DNA of 64,000 nt from contig NC_086381.1 of the NCBI RefSeq assembly GCF_036588685.1, positions 50,963,431-51,027,430 of the forward strand, read 5' to 3'. The stretch is from Mytilus trossulus (taxonomy: Eukaryota > Mollusca > Bivalvia > Mytilida > Mytilidae). The notes below the pieces were generated by a model. It was not told the origin of the DNA and searched no databases. It saw only the letters and a list, made by a program, of their open reading frames with translations. Every line of letters starts with the position of its first letter. The first letter of the stretch is position 1. This document shows, piece after piece, positions 20,462-35,400 of this stretch. Made by a program: the position numbers and the translations under genes.

Positions 20462-23400
20462 CTATTGTGAAGAACATTTCAAAATTGATAACCAACTGAT
20501 TTGAATTAAACACAAGGACTCAAAATCACCTCTGAGAAGATAGAGCTAGACTACCTAATAACCTAGATATCAACTAATACTTTCCTCAAGAAATTTTGAA
20601 TAAAAACCTATGTCCCCCCTGCATTGCACATATTCTATATTTCAAAGGGACATGACTCTTTTTTAAAAAGTCAATAAGTCACCATTATAAAATTTGTCCC
20701 ATATATTGCTGATATAAACCTATAGTAAAAGTTTTATTAAATTCTGGCAAGAACTGTACATGTGAGAGTACTAACGAAGCCATGAATATTCATTAAATTA
20801 AATATTTCCAAGGGCATAACTCTATTTTTTTTTAATTGATTGGCCACCATTATATATCTTGTCCGAGATATTGCTGATATTAACCGATAGTGTTAGTTTT
20901 ATAAAAAAATCTGGTAAGAATTGTACCTTGGGGACCAATGCCTGGTAATTCCATGTGCCCTGCAACTCATTACACACCGGACAAAAAAACACACATAAAA
21001 ATCTTCATTCAACTCTAAGTGATGTCTACATACAGAAAGCGGTAAAATTATTTGATTGATTCAATGATTGATTGTTGGTTAATGCACGATTTCTAGCAAA
21101 ATATTTGGAAGATGTAGATAACTTACTTCTAACAATTAGTATTCCCCAATCTGTAGCAGATCCTTCTGCGTTTTCAGCCACACAAGTGAAGTTACCAGCA
21201 TCAGAAAGGACAATATTCTGTAATACATTACAAAACCATTAATATTTAAAGCAGTAGATAAGTTACCAGCATTAGAAAGTACAATATTCTGTAATACATT
21301 ACAAAACCATTAATATTTAAAGCAGTAGATAAGTTACCAGCATCAGAAAGTACAATATTCTGTAATACATTACAAAACCATTGATATTTAAAGCGGTAGA
21401 TTAGTTACTAGTATTAGAAAGTACAATACTCTGTTAAAAATTGAAACCCATTAATATTTAAAGCGGTAGATTAGTTACTAGTATTAGAAAGTACAATATT
21501 CTGTTACAAATTGAAAACTATTAATATTTAAAGCGGTAGATAAGTTACCAGCATCAGAAAGGACAATATTCTGTAATACATTACAAAACTATTAATATTT
21601 AAAGCGGTAGATTAGTTACTAGCATTAGAAAGTACAATAAATTCTGTAATACATTACAAAACCATTAATATTTAAAGCAGTATATAAGTTACCAGCATCA
21701 GAAAGTACAATATTCTGTAATACATTACAAAACCATTGATATTTAAAGCGGTAGATTAGTTACTAGTATTAGAAAGTACAATATTTCGTTAAAAATTGAA
21801 AACCATTAATATTTAAAGCGGTAGATTAGTTACTAGTATTAGAAAGTACAATATTCTGTTAAAAACTGAAAACCATTAATATTTAAAGCGGTAGATTAGT
21901 TACTAGTATTAGAAAGTACAATATTCTGTTAAAAATTGAAAACCATTAATATTTTAAGCGGTAGATTAGTTACTAGTAATAGAAAGTACAATATTCTGTA
22001 AAACATTACAAAACCATTAATATTTAAAGCGGTAGATTAGTTACTAGTATCAGAAAGTACAATGTTCTGCAATACATTATAAAAAGGTCCAAATTTCAAA
22101 TAATCTTTTATATACTGTGAGATAATTTATTTTCGTAAGTACTTATTTTTGTGGATATTTCATTTCATGGTTTTGGCAAAGTCTGGGCACATTCCTTTAG
22201 AAAATTTGTAATTCCTTGGACATTGAAATTCATGGTTCCCCTGTACCCATGAAATCCATAAAAATTAGTATCCAATGAATATGATGAATCCACAGTAACA
22301 AGCTTATAGTACATGTACATCAAAAGTTATCCCAAATCTCAAAAAAAATTTAATACTTGATTATTCAGTTTAAACTTGTATTGAATGAGTAAACAATATT
22401 GTATGAATTTATTTAATAATAAAGAAATTGTAAAACTTCAAAACAAACAAATCTAGACAGATTTATAAGTATTTACCGATATGAATAAATCTCCATTGGT
22501 TTGAATCTGGTACCTCCCACCAGTAATCTGCTGTGTCCCTTTGTACCATGTGACAATGGGATCTGGTTTACCACTAGTTTGGCAGGACAGATAAACATTA
22601 GTGGTTTCTGCTACCTTTAATTCTTTAACAGGTCTCACAATAAACTGCGGTTTCTCCTCTGAAAAATTGATAATAAAACTGGTTAATATAAGATTTAAAT
22701 AAAATAATGTAATGTTACAAGAATCTGTCCATAGTTCACAGATTCCCCTGTGACTTGCATTATCTTTTTCTGTGTTCAGTGGACTGTGAAATTAGAGTCA
22801 AAACTCTAATATGGCATTAAAATTAGAAAAATCATTTCACAGGGAACATGTTACTAAGTTTCAAGTTAATTGGACTTCAACTTCATCAAAAACTACCTTG
22901 ACCAAAAACTTTTAACTTCGGGACAGACGGACGTACGAATGAATGGACAAACAAACGGACCCACAGAACAAAACACATAATGCCCTCTACTATCATAGGT
23001 GGGGCATAACAATATAATCTCTCTACACATTTGAATGATCAAGATTGGGAATACAAAAATTATAGCAAGGTAACTATCACAACAATAACAACTTGCATTC
23101 TGATATCTGATAAATAAGCTTGTCCTATGTGTTCATGCTAGAATATTTTTATTCTGGCTGACACATGCATGTGTGCAGTGACGCGTTTTGGAATTGTTGT
23201 CAGTCTCAGTCATACGTCATAATGAGTATGATGAAACAATAAGTGAAATGAACTGATGAATAAACAAGAGGCTCTCAAGAGCCTGAATCGCTCACCTGAA
23301 TTTTTTTGGTTTAATCTCTCATCAATGATTATTTTTGCTTTTCAATTTATTTAAATGTTCTTTGAATCGTCCTATTTTCTTCAAAAGCAAAAAAAAATCA

Positions 23401-26400
23401 TTTTCTCCTATGTTCTATTTTAGCCATAGGAGCTATGTTTCTTGACATGCAAGGAAATGAAATATAAAATTTATACTAGATACTCTGAAACTATGAAACT
23501 CATTTAGCCTAAGTTTGGCTGAAATTGATACAGCAGTTTCAAAAGAGAAGATTTTTAAAAGTAAGTCAACATGATGAACAAATTGTGAAAAAAGTCTTTA
23601 AAGGGCAATAACTCCTAAAGAGGTCAATTGACAATTTTGGTCAAATTGACTTATTTGTAGATCTTACTTTGCTGATCATTTTTGCTGTTTACAGTTTATC
23701 TTTATCTATAATAATATTCAAGATAATGACCAAAAACTGCAAAATTTCCTTAAAATTACCAGTTAAGTGGCAGCAACCCAACAATTGGATGTTTGATTCA
23801 TCTGAAAATTTCAGGGCTGATAAATATTGACCTAATGAACATTTTTACCCCATGTCAGATTTGCTCTTAATGCTTTCGCTTTTGAGATATAAGCCAAAAA
23901 CTGCATTTGACCCCTATGTTCTATTTTAAGTAACGGCGGCCATGTATTTTGACGGATCAAAAATCAAAGCACACACTTTGTGCAAGATAATATAAGGAAC
24001 AATCATGCTAAGTTCTAACCAAATCCATTCAGTAGTTTCAGAGGAGAAGATTTTTTAAAGTTAGCAAATATGATGAACAAATTGTGAAAAATTGTCATTA
24101 AAGGACAATAACCCCTTAAGGGGTCCATTGAAAATTTTGGTCAAATTGACTTATTTGTAGATCTTACTTTGCTGATCATTTTTGCTGTTTACAGTTTATC
24201 TTTATCTATAATAATATTCAAGATAATGACCAAAAACTGCAAAATTTCCTTAAAATTAACAATTAAGTGGCAGCAACCCAACAATGGTTTGTTTGATTCA
24301 TCTGAAAATTTCAGGGCTGATAGATCTTGACCTAATGAACATTTTTACCCCATGTCAGATTTGCTCTAAATGCTTTCGTTTTTGAGATATAAGACAAAAA
24401 CTGCATTTGACCCCTATGTTCTATTTTAAGTAACGGCGGCCATGTTTTTTGACGGATCAAAAATCAAAGCACACACTTTGTGCAGGATAATCTAAGGAAC
24501 AATCATGCTAAGTTTTAACCAAATCCATTCAGTAGTTTCAGAGAAGAAGATTTTTTAAAGTTAGCAAATATGATGAACAAATTGTGAAAAATTGTCATTA
24601 AAGGACAATAACCCCTTAAGGGGTTAATTGACAATTTTGGTCATATATACTTATTTGTAGATCTTACTTTGCTGATCATTTTTGCTGTTTACAGTTTATC
24701 TTTATCTATAATAATATTCAAGATAATGACCAAAAACTGCAAAATTTCCTTAAAATTAACAATTAAGTGGCAGCAACCCAACAATGGTTTGTTTGATTCA
24801 TCTGAAAATTTCAGGGTTGACAGATCTTTACCTAATGAACATTTTTACCCCATGTCAGATTGGCTCTAAATGCTTTCGTGTTGGAGATATAAGCCAAAAA
24901 CTGTATTTGACCCCTATGTTCTATTTTAAGTAACGGCGGCCATGTTTTTTGACGGATCAAAAATCGAAGCGCACATTTTGTGCAAGATATACTAAGGAAC
25001 AATCATGTTAAGTTTCATTCAAATCCATTCAGCAGTTTCAGAGGAGAAGATGTTTGAAAAATTGTTAACGACGACAGACGACGACGACGACGACGACGAC
25101 GTCGACGACGACGACGACGACGTCGACGACGACGACGGACGCCAAGTGATGAGAAAAGCTCACATGGCCTTTTAGGCCAGGTGAGCTAAAAATCAAACAT
25201 TTTAAAAATACATATAAGGACAACAGTGAAACACACATATAGATTATACTGCTTAAACATATTTTATTCTTTCAAAAACACAACAGACCTTTAATTGTAT
25301 AGCAACACTGTTATGTCGTGATGTTTGGATAGAACCACAAATTTCAATGCAACAATATAACAATTGATGGTCTGAAATTATCGAATACAAACACAGAAGA
25401 AATTCAATCTTTTTTAAAATGTATGATATTATGGTGTCTTCTTTCTAATGCATTAAAATGACAATAATATTATGTCTGAATATTAACAGGCATACATTTT
25501 TATTCCATCTATAACTTAACTGCCAACTGACGCAAACCATTTGTTTAAATACAATACTTCTATCTCTTAATTATAAGACAAATAAATGCTATAATAGAAT
25601 GGAGTTTCACAAAATTTCTTATGACTAAGATTGGTCAATTAGTACTAAAAATACACAATCAATTTTATTTACGATAAATTTAAGTGCATTTAGTAAGATT
25701 TTTTTGGTGAAACTCATTCCAGTTCTTTGATTTTACTTACTTAGTACATTAAGATAAAAGTCTGCATAAACATAACCATATGTATTGGAGGCATTACACT
25801 GTATCACCATGACATCAGCTTTCTCTAAATTTATTATTGTTATATTGTGGTCATCTGGTTTCAAAAATCTGGAAGATTTTACAGTTGGATGCTGAGAATC
25901 TGTAAAAAAAAAAGCCAATATAAAAATCAAGAAATTATCAAGTAGATGTAATTATTTGTAACAAAATATGTCACATACACAAAAATCAAGTCACTGCAAG
26001 CACTTAAATGTCAACCTTCTGATGGTTTCCATTTAAATAATCCATTTGTTTTTCATGCTTGCCCTGGTACACAGCAAAAATACATACATGAAGCACATCA
26101 CAGTATAACACTCGGGACAAACTCAGAGAAAAACCCTTATTTTTTTAAAACAAATTTAAAGGTATGACAATTTTTAATTAACAGAACATTTCATTCAAAC
26201 TGATATAATTACAGATATGTGTCCACATTTCCCGTAGGATATTATGATAAGCTATGTTTTCTAATTAGGTATGCACAGATTTTGTCATAAAAACTTAAAC
26301 CTTTCAAAAACAAGAATATTTCTGCACTATCATTATCAATGTTCAGTGGACCGTGAAAATGGGGAAAAATCTCAATTTGGCATTTAAATTAGAAAGATCA

Positions 26401-29400
26401 TATCATAAGGAACATGTGTCCTAAGCTTCAAGTTGACTGGACTTCAACTTCTTCAAAAACTACCTCAACCAAAAACTTTAACCTAAAGCAGGACAGACAG
26501 ATGGACGAACGAACGACAGGACCAGAAAACATAATGCCCATAACATTATAGGCAAAATTTAATTGTTTGATAGGATGATTATCAGTGTAGTATATAGAAG
26601 TGTAGGCAGATCATGGTAATTTAAATGGCTGACAGCATTATCATCAGGAAAATTAATTGAAATTGTGTTAGATCATTTTTAAGTCCAAGGCCAATAAAAC
26701 TGTAACTTGTCATAATGAAACAGTTCACTTAATGTTAAAACAACTTCTTCAAGAACATAGAAAAAAACCGAGGAAAACTTATTTTCGGGACTAAGGGTTG
26801 GACAGACAGAGTGTCGTCTGAAGGAGACTAACAAAGAAGTTTTGTATACCTTTAAGCCTGACACCATTTATATACCATTCCAGTGCAGGTTGCGGGTCTC
26901 CTGAAGCATTACAGTAGAATGTTGCTGAGGCTCCTATGCTGGTTTCTATATCTTTAGATTCTCCTCCTTCAGCCCAATAAGGTTTTGCTATAAATAAAAT
27001 GTTTTCCCAATTATTTTCTTAACATATATAAGCAAACCTAAATGTTCCTTTCTTTTACTTTGTACAATACATCTTTTTTTTCAATAATGGTTAAAGGAGT
27101 ATTTCAAATAAGTAAATATGTACATTCTATTTAGCATGCATTTTAATTTTCTACCAAATTCCTCACTAAGTTGGCATCCCTAATATTAGTATATGTGCAT
27201 CAAATTGAAACTAATTCCATCTTGAAAAGATGAGAGCTAAATACAACATTTATACCAGCTAATCTTTTGTGAATTTTTATCCATGGAAGAGAAATGTCAT
27301 GAATCTACAAGTCCTGAGCACTAACACCAATTATTCTTAAAGAATATGATTTAACTATTTTACTCACATTTTAAAATAATATTGATATTTCTTTGTTCTC
27401 GTTGGCCACTTGAACTAGTAGTAAAACAAATATATTGCCCGCGGTCCTCGTTTCTAAGTTGTGATATAAGCAGTTCTTGACCTCCCTGAGACATTGTACG
27501 ACGATTATCTGGAATCCTGCCAGTGGTACTCTCCCAATGAACCTCTGGGGTAGGGCTGTAATGGAGAATTTAATTTAACACTGGCATTTGGAATTTGAGT
27601 GTTTAATTAACACTTTACCACAAGGCAAACAATCTTCTTACAACTTCATATTTTTCTTAACCCTTGTCCTGCGGGGGACGCAATATTACGGCCGTACCCA
27701 GATCACCGTTATTTGGCATCAATGGCGCTCCATATATTTAGAGGTCATTGTAATGCCATTTAATTCCTAGTTTATGCACATTTCTTCAATCTGACACTAT
27801 TGATAGTCATGTTTCTCACTTTTAATATTCATTTTGAGCTCAAATACGAACTTCAAAATTTGAGATTGGACAAAATTGGGTTTTTTGGAGGGTGGGCTAG
27901 CCTTCAAGGTCTGAAACACAGAGTTAAGAGGACTGAAACCTTGATTATACTGTTAACATAAAGACCTATAACGACTGATTGTGTTTATTATTAAAATAAG
28001 CCGAGGAAACGACTACTTCTGGTTGCACGTCCAGTTAAAGTTCAAAATTTGGTGAATTTTGGTGCAAATGACCTTCTTTACACTGATGAACCCAGATCAG
28101 TTTTACTCCGACCTAACAACTGTTGTGATAAAAGTGTTCACTAATGTTCACCCTACATGAAAACTACAGATGGATCTATTAGCATCTGTCGGACTTACAG
28201 GTCGAAAAAAAGAACGAAAAAACCTCAAAATTGACGCTTTTTGCACCTGAGGACCAACTTTGGGGCAAGTTCCTGCCCACCCTTCCCCGCCTACTCACCC
28301 CAACCACCCTGTGATCACCTATCTTTGATTTATTGCAATCAGTATGCATCAGCATCGGGGTACAGCTCATTTGCATAGTTTTGCAAATACTCGAAATTTA
28401 GACAATTTCTGAAAACAACTCAGCATGGTAAGGGTTAAGATCCCCATGCATTGTTGCAAAAAGTAAACATTGATTTCCATTTCCAAAATATCTATTGACC
28501 AGTTTCTTAGAATTCAATTGGCAAACAACTGCCAATATATGATTTGATGATTGCAAAATTTAAACTTGCATTAACAGTTTAAATCAAAGAGCTGAATAGC
28601 TCTGAGGAGAAAGACAGCCCTTGTCTCTTTTTATTGGGGGGGGGGGGGGGAGGTATCTTTTGATAGTCTTCATATAAAGAATGAAAAAAGAACAGCTAGA
28701 ACATGTAGAAAGGTTGACAATATTGTAGTCAATTGTTGTTGTTTAATCTAATTTTGTTTCCTTAGTTTAGGATTCAATTTGGACCAAGAGATCTGCATCT
28801 TCTAAATCTAAACATTCGATTAAAGTTGATAGTTAATTATGTAAAATTCAGCTGATTTCTGTCATTTAACAACAACTACAATATTTTCTGAAATCTTAAT
28901 TGTGTACCACTGAACTGCAGGCTAGGCCATTTTCCATTTTTTGTTACAGTACTCTAAGATTTTTAATTTTTTTCTTAAGAAAGTTAGGACTGAAAAATCC
29001 ATTTAGTTATAAATTTCCATTGATAAAGTTCCCAGTTACAAATCTCAACACAGGGATACAGGTACTAATAAAAACTAATCTGATTGATGTAAACTGTGTG
29101 AAACTTGTTTCCAGATCCTACATTTTGAAATATTTGTAAATTTCATGAATAAATAAGCTTAAACTATAAAATGCAACTTTTAAAAAAAAAATTTTTTTTA
29201 CCATTACAATGATTTATTTCTTACATATGTCACATTTTAAGTTTTAATTTAGTGGATAATTTCTCATCAATTGAGGTGCTCCTGATTTTTGGAGGAAGAT
29301 TCACAAAACAGAATTTTACAGAAAAATTAAAAAAATTGTTTCTCTCCCCAATCTCATGTATCTCCACGAACTTTGTTTACTTTGAAAGTTGTTGACCTAC

Positions 29401-32400
29401 AAATTACAGTATTGCATGTTGATGTTTGAACCATCTACAGCAAACATAATTATGTTTAAATTTAACAAAAAAACAATTTATAATTAGTGCACGAACTCTG
29501 CGAATGATTTAAATAACCAGTGAAGGATATCCCTGCTTCTGCATTGTGTGGCATTCCAACAATGACGTCATTTTAAAATATAATGTAGGTTGGATATATT
29601 TAGAATATCTCGTCATACTGATTTTTCCGGATTGTAAAAGAAACGTAAATAGTGTAAAAGAGAGCTCAAAATACAATAATTTCGCTAGAAACAGAAGGAA
29701 AAAGTGTAGAAAAGTGTTTAAAGTCAATCTATTCATTTGTGTGTTTCCTTCTCATCAATCTCAGTAATATTTGTTTGGGGGTTTTCCACACTATAAAAAC
29801 AAAATGAATGATGTGTGGAAATGTCACTCTGGTCAACCCCATAGAGGATTGATGGCTTGAAGCCGTCTTTCCCCAAATATTACTACCTGTACCAAATAGA
29901 CCTAAAAATCCCTTACTTTGTACCAACCAATAGATTTTCTATACTGAGTTAACTAATTGGATGATGAACTATATCTAATATGACAAAACTGAAATCCAGT
30001 ATTGATACCGAGTGCCAAATTATACTTACTTTCCACCATATATACATTTTATTCTGAGAGATTCTCCCAGGAGACCAAAGATTTCAGATGGTGTGGCCCA
30101 CAATAAGTGAGGAGGAACAGTATCGTCTGTACCTGTAATTACAATCATAATATCATTTCATTAACAAGTCATATATGAATATATATTATGAGGAGGAACA
30201 GTATCGTCTGTACCTGTAATTACAATCATAATATCATTTCATTAACAAGTCATTATATGAATATATTATGAGGAGGAACAGTATCGTCTGTACCTGTAAT
30301 TACAATCATAATATCATTTCATTAACAAGTCATTATATGAATATATATTATGAGGAGGAACAGTATTGTCTGTACCTGTAATTACAATCATAATATCATT
30401 TCATTAACAAGTCATTATATGAATATATATTATGAGGAGGAACAGTATTGTCTGTACCTGTAATAACAATACTACCATTATCTCATCAACAAAGAAAAAC
30501 ACAATCTTTGCTGCTTCAAGAATTTTTAGGGGACTTCTAATCTAATGTTATTTGTTTTAGCATTACAAAATCAAAAACACACCACACCCTATAATTTGAA
30601 CCAGATAATCTGTCTGATGTAGCTCTTAAAAAGACCTTGAATTTAAAGGTTAATATATATATACCTCAAACTCATAATGGTTGTATTACAAGACAAGACA
30701 ATATTTTACAAATCCTTAAACATATGTTTTTTTGTATATAACAGAGCTTCCTACAGCAAGGAGCATAAGTATTTGTATAACCAGAGCTTCTAACAAAACC
30801 TTGAGCATATATATATATACATTGATAAGTACGTCTGAGTCAGTGACAACCCTACAACAGATGTATCCATCGGATCGCCATCAATGATGGTGATACATGG
30901 CTGTGTACATAATGTATAAACAACTCGTCTAAACATCAACCCAACAATGTTAGATCTGTAAATTTGCTTTTGCAAATTTTTGGTTCTTCCCTCGCCGGGA
31001 TTCGAACTGTGATATCACAGTAGCATGGGTTCGAATCCCGGAGAGGGAAGAACCAAAAAATTTGCGAAAGCAAATTTACAGATCTAACATTGTTGGGTTG
31101 ATGTTTAGACGAGTTGTATATACATTATGTACACAGCCATGTATCACCATCATTGATGGCGATACGATGGATACATCTGTTGTAGGGTTGTCACTGACTC
31201 CGACTTACTTATGAATATAATTATTTTCTGTGACTGTATCTTACATTAATTTGTAGGATCCTTTACTATAGATAATTTAGCTGATCTGTAACAATAACAT
31301 CTTCATGCCTTGAATATCATGTACTGTAGTACGCCGCTAGATTAAAACTGACGTGGAAAGGTAACACATTGCCAGCGAAAGCTCTTTTTTTGAGAGCCCA
31401 GGTGGTCGTGTGGTCTAGCGGGACGGCTGCAGTGCAGGCGATTTGGTGTCACGATATCACAGTAGCATGGGTTCGAATCCCGGCGAGGGAAGAACCAAAA
31501 ATTTGCGAAAGCAAATTTACAGATCTAACATTGTTGGGTTGATGTTTAGACGAGTTGTATATATATATATTGATACATACCTGAGCTTCCTACAGGCTGT
31601 ATTACAATTCCTGGAGCAGATGTGTTTTGTCTCATGAAATAATTGATTGCCATACACACATAGCTTCTACCATTCTGATAATCAGACTGTTGGACTGCGG
31701 TGATGTATAGATTTCCTGCAAATGACAAAAAAAGATTTATACAAGTAAATTATTACATACCTACTGTCAATACTTAAAACAAATCCTGGTACGTTATAAA
31801 CATTTTTTAAATTATACCTTTTTTTTCTTCATTACTTCGGCATTCAGATAACACCATTCATGTATATGACATGATCAATACATAAATGTATTGATCATTT
31901 TGACTTCTATGGCTTTAAATAATACAAGAAACAGACCATTTATTTATACATGTTAATGACAGTCAGGGTTCTCGCTAAGGATTTTTGATGGTGAGTCCAG
32001 GGACTCGTCATTTTGGCCATGATGAGTCCAACAGCAAGAAGAAAATATTTTATTGCAATATAATGTAATACCATTTCCTAACAGAGCAATGAAATGACAT
32101 TGAATTCAATTCACTTTTAAACTTTTGCTATAAAATGATGATATTTGTGTTTAACTGTGTTCAGTTTATACAAAATATTTCAATCATGATGTACCAGTTT
32201 TGAAAAGGGCGAGTCCAGACAGATTTTGATGAGTCCAGGACTCATGGACTCGCCTTAGTGAGTTAATTTAATTCATGTCATGATATTTCAGAAAAAGTTC
32301 CCTTTTTTACCTTCTAAATCCAATGTAATTCTGTTATTAAAATTGATAGCTTCAATTCTTCCACCAGGTTTGGTATCTTTCAGAACCCATCTTATTTCAG

Positions 32401-35400
32401 CTTTTGGTATACTTGTTGGAGGTATACAATGCAGTTTGACAGAATGTCCCCGAGTTACAAATCTGGACGTGTCTGCACCGTAAGGGAATTTTTCCAACAT
32501 AGCTTGCCTCAGATTAACATTGATTGTTGTTGATGTGCCATGTTCATTTATGGCATTACATTGGAATATTCCTTCATCTTTGTCTTCTGGTCTATTAAAA
32601 ACCAAAGTTCCTGAATCGAATAGCTGGACTACACGATCATTATTACCGCTAGGGTTGAACTCCACTTTATTTCTTGTCCATCGGTATCTAGAATTAATAT
32701 GTAAATACAAGTTATTTTGAATAAGAGGTACTTTTAAATGTAGGTAATATAGGTTACTTTTGTAATTATCATTTATAGAAGTGTCCATTCATTCAAAATC
32801 TAATTTTCTAACATAAAAAAAATCCTCAGTCATCTGTTTTAATGAGTTCCCATGAGGAATAAAAGCTTCTCCTTTTGTAACACAAAGTGCCTACCTGATG
32901 CACTTAGAGTTAATAGAGTTAATATTGTGGCTTTTGGGTTCAAAATTTTCTTTTTGTGATTATTATATAATTATAATGTTATTTTCCTTTAAAATCTTGA
33001 ACATATTACATATCTGTATACATTTGTAAATTTTTTATAATGTTAAAATGGGATGACAATGTCTCGACTCGGATAAAAAAAAATCTTGCTGAGGCTCATC
33101 TTTTGAAAAAAATATGAGTCCAATTGTATTTTCATTATTCCAGGAAGCATAGATTCATGATATCTTGGTATGAAACCCTGAATAAATATTTCTAATGGTT
33201 TGTGACATCATAGTCAATATTGTGTCTATATGTTAATGTCTACATGCTATCAATATTTACATGGGGTTTGGAACACCATCAGCAACGCATTGCATTTCTA
33301 CTGTTTCTCCTGTCTTGTAGTACACATCAAAAGGAGGCTGTATATAAATAGCTGGAGGTCTGTTTGGTACTAAAATTAAAGTGTGCATGCATGTATAGTA
33401 AAACTGGCAATTACAATCTTGACTTTACCAAATAGTGTTTTTTTTTTTTTTACAGAAATTGTTGTTCTTTGAAAGGACAAACTGGACAGAACCTGAGAGG
33501 CAAGGCCTTCAAAGTGAAACAATTAAGATTTTGCTGAAGTAATTGCAAAAAGTTCTTGATACAATTATAATTATTCCATGTTATTGTGTTGTCAACTTTC
33601 CATCTTCTCATTAACAATCAAACAACATCTCCTTATTTGCAGAAAGACATAATACATTTTACATGAAAACAAATATGTAACTAGAATGCTTTTTTTTTGT
33701 TTAAAAAATTAACATTTTCAGAGGATTATAAGAAATATTGGTAACAATGAATAACATAGATTTCCCATAGAAATAAAAACTGATAATTTCACCCTTTTGC
33801 GTTATGCAACAATAGACGTTGCCAAGCTGTCAATTACACAAACAATGTATTTTAGCTCGATTGTAGGAAAAAAAGTCACGGAAAAAATTCACAGGAAAAA
33901 AGGTCACAGGAAAAATAGTCTCACGAAAGAAGTCACAATATATATTTTGTATGAAGTAGTCACATAGTTTTCCTTTTATTTGAGTCAAAATAAGAAAAAG
34001 TCACAATTATTAAAAATATATGTTATACATGTATAATCTTGATTTTTTAAGATGAGAATCCTTAGATTGATCGAGTGTTATACAAACAACTCATTGCCAT
34101 TAGTAATAGTATGGTTATTTACAACAATTATTGATAGGGACTGTTGATATCGTTAAGTGGCTTCTTGTGGCACATTTCCCTTTTTAAAGACTTTTCACTA
34201 CGGTAACTTGTATTGGTAGGAAGCCATACCAATGAAAAACAGTTGCTCATTATTAAATAAAAGGAAACAATAAGCTTTCCCTGTTTATTAAAAGTCAGTT
34301 TTGAATAAAAAGAACATATTCTTTTACACTATTATTAGTTGATATATATTATGTCAGATATAATAAAATAAAATTTACCACTTAAGATTATTAATCTGAT
34401 ACAAGAATATAATGATTTTTTCTATGCATTCAAAAAGTTAAGTTATCTATTGCATACATGCAAATAGTGAATTTTTCATGTGCATTCCAACATACTTTTG
34501 ATAAATAATTATACTAAAATATATATTGTGACTTTTTTTCCTGTGACAGAATGTCCCCGAGTTACAAATCTGGACGTGTCTGCACCGTAAGGGAATTTTT
34601 CCAACATAGCTTGCCTCAGATTAACATTGATTGTTGTTGATGTGCCATGTTCATTTATGGCATTACATTGGAATATTCCTTCATCTTTGTCTTCTGGTCT
34701 ATTAAAAACCAAAGTTCCTGAATCGAATAGCTGGACTACACGATCATTATTACCGCTAGGGTTGAACTCCACTTTATTTCTTGTCCATCGGTATCTAGAA
34801 TTAATATGTAAATACAAGTTATTTTGAATAAGAGGTACTTTTAAATGTAGGTAATATAGGTTACTTTTGTAATTATCATTTATAGAAGTGTCCATTCATT
34901 CAAAATCTAATTTTCTAACATAAAAAAAATCCTCAGTCATCTGTTTTAATGAGTTCCCATGAGGAATAAAAGCTTCTCCTTTTGTAACACAAAGTGCCTA
35001 CCTGATGCACTTAGAGTTAATAGAGTTAATATTGTGGCTTTTGGGTTCAAAATTTTCTTTTTGTGATTATTATATAATTATAATGTTATTTTCCTTTAAA
35101 ATCTTGAACATATTACATATCTGTATACATTTGTAAATTTTTTATAATGTTAAAATGGGATGACAATGTCTCGACTCGGATAAAAAAAAATCTTGCTGAG
35201 GCTCATCTTTTGAAAAAAATATGAGTCCAATTGTATTTTCATTATTCCAGGAAGCATAGATTCATGATATCTTGGTATGAAACCCTGAATAAATATTTCT
35301 AATGGTTTGTGACATCATAGTCAATATTGTGTCTATATGTTAATGTCTACATGCTATCAATATTTACATGGGGTTTGGAACACCATCAGCAACGCATTGC

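Noticed and set aside
21191-22085. CRISPR-like array of regular repeats
   Set aside because: Units are contiguous 71-bp tandem repeats with no unique spacers, in a eukaryotic intron.
28900-29139. Possible extra exon in intron 5 of the adhesion gene (plus strand frame)
   Set aside because: Wrong strand for the gene, no donor or acceptor pair, and no Ig features.
31470-31480. tRNA gene (B box ggttcgaatcc)
   Set aside because: It is the head of a SINE; no acceptor stem or cloverleaf can be formed, and the body sequence recurs elsewhere.
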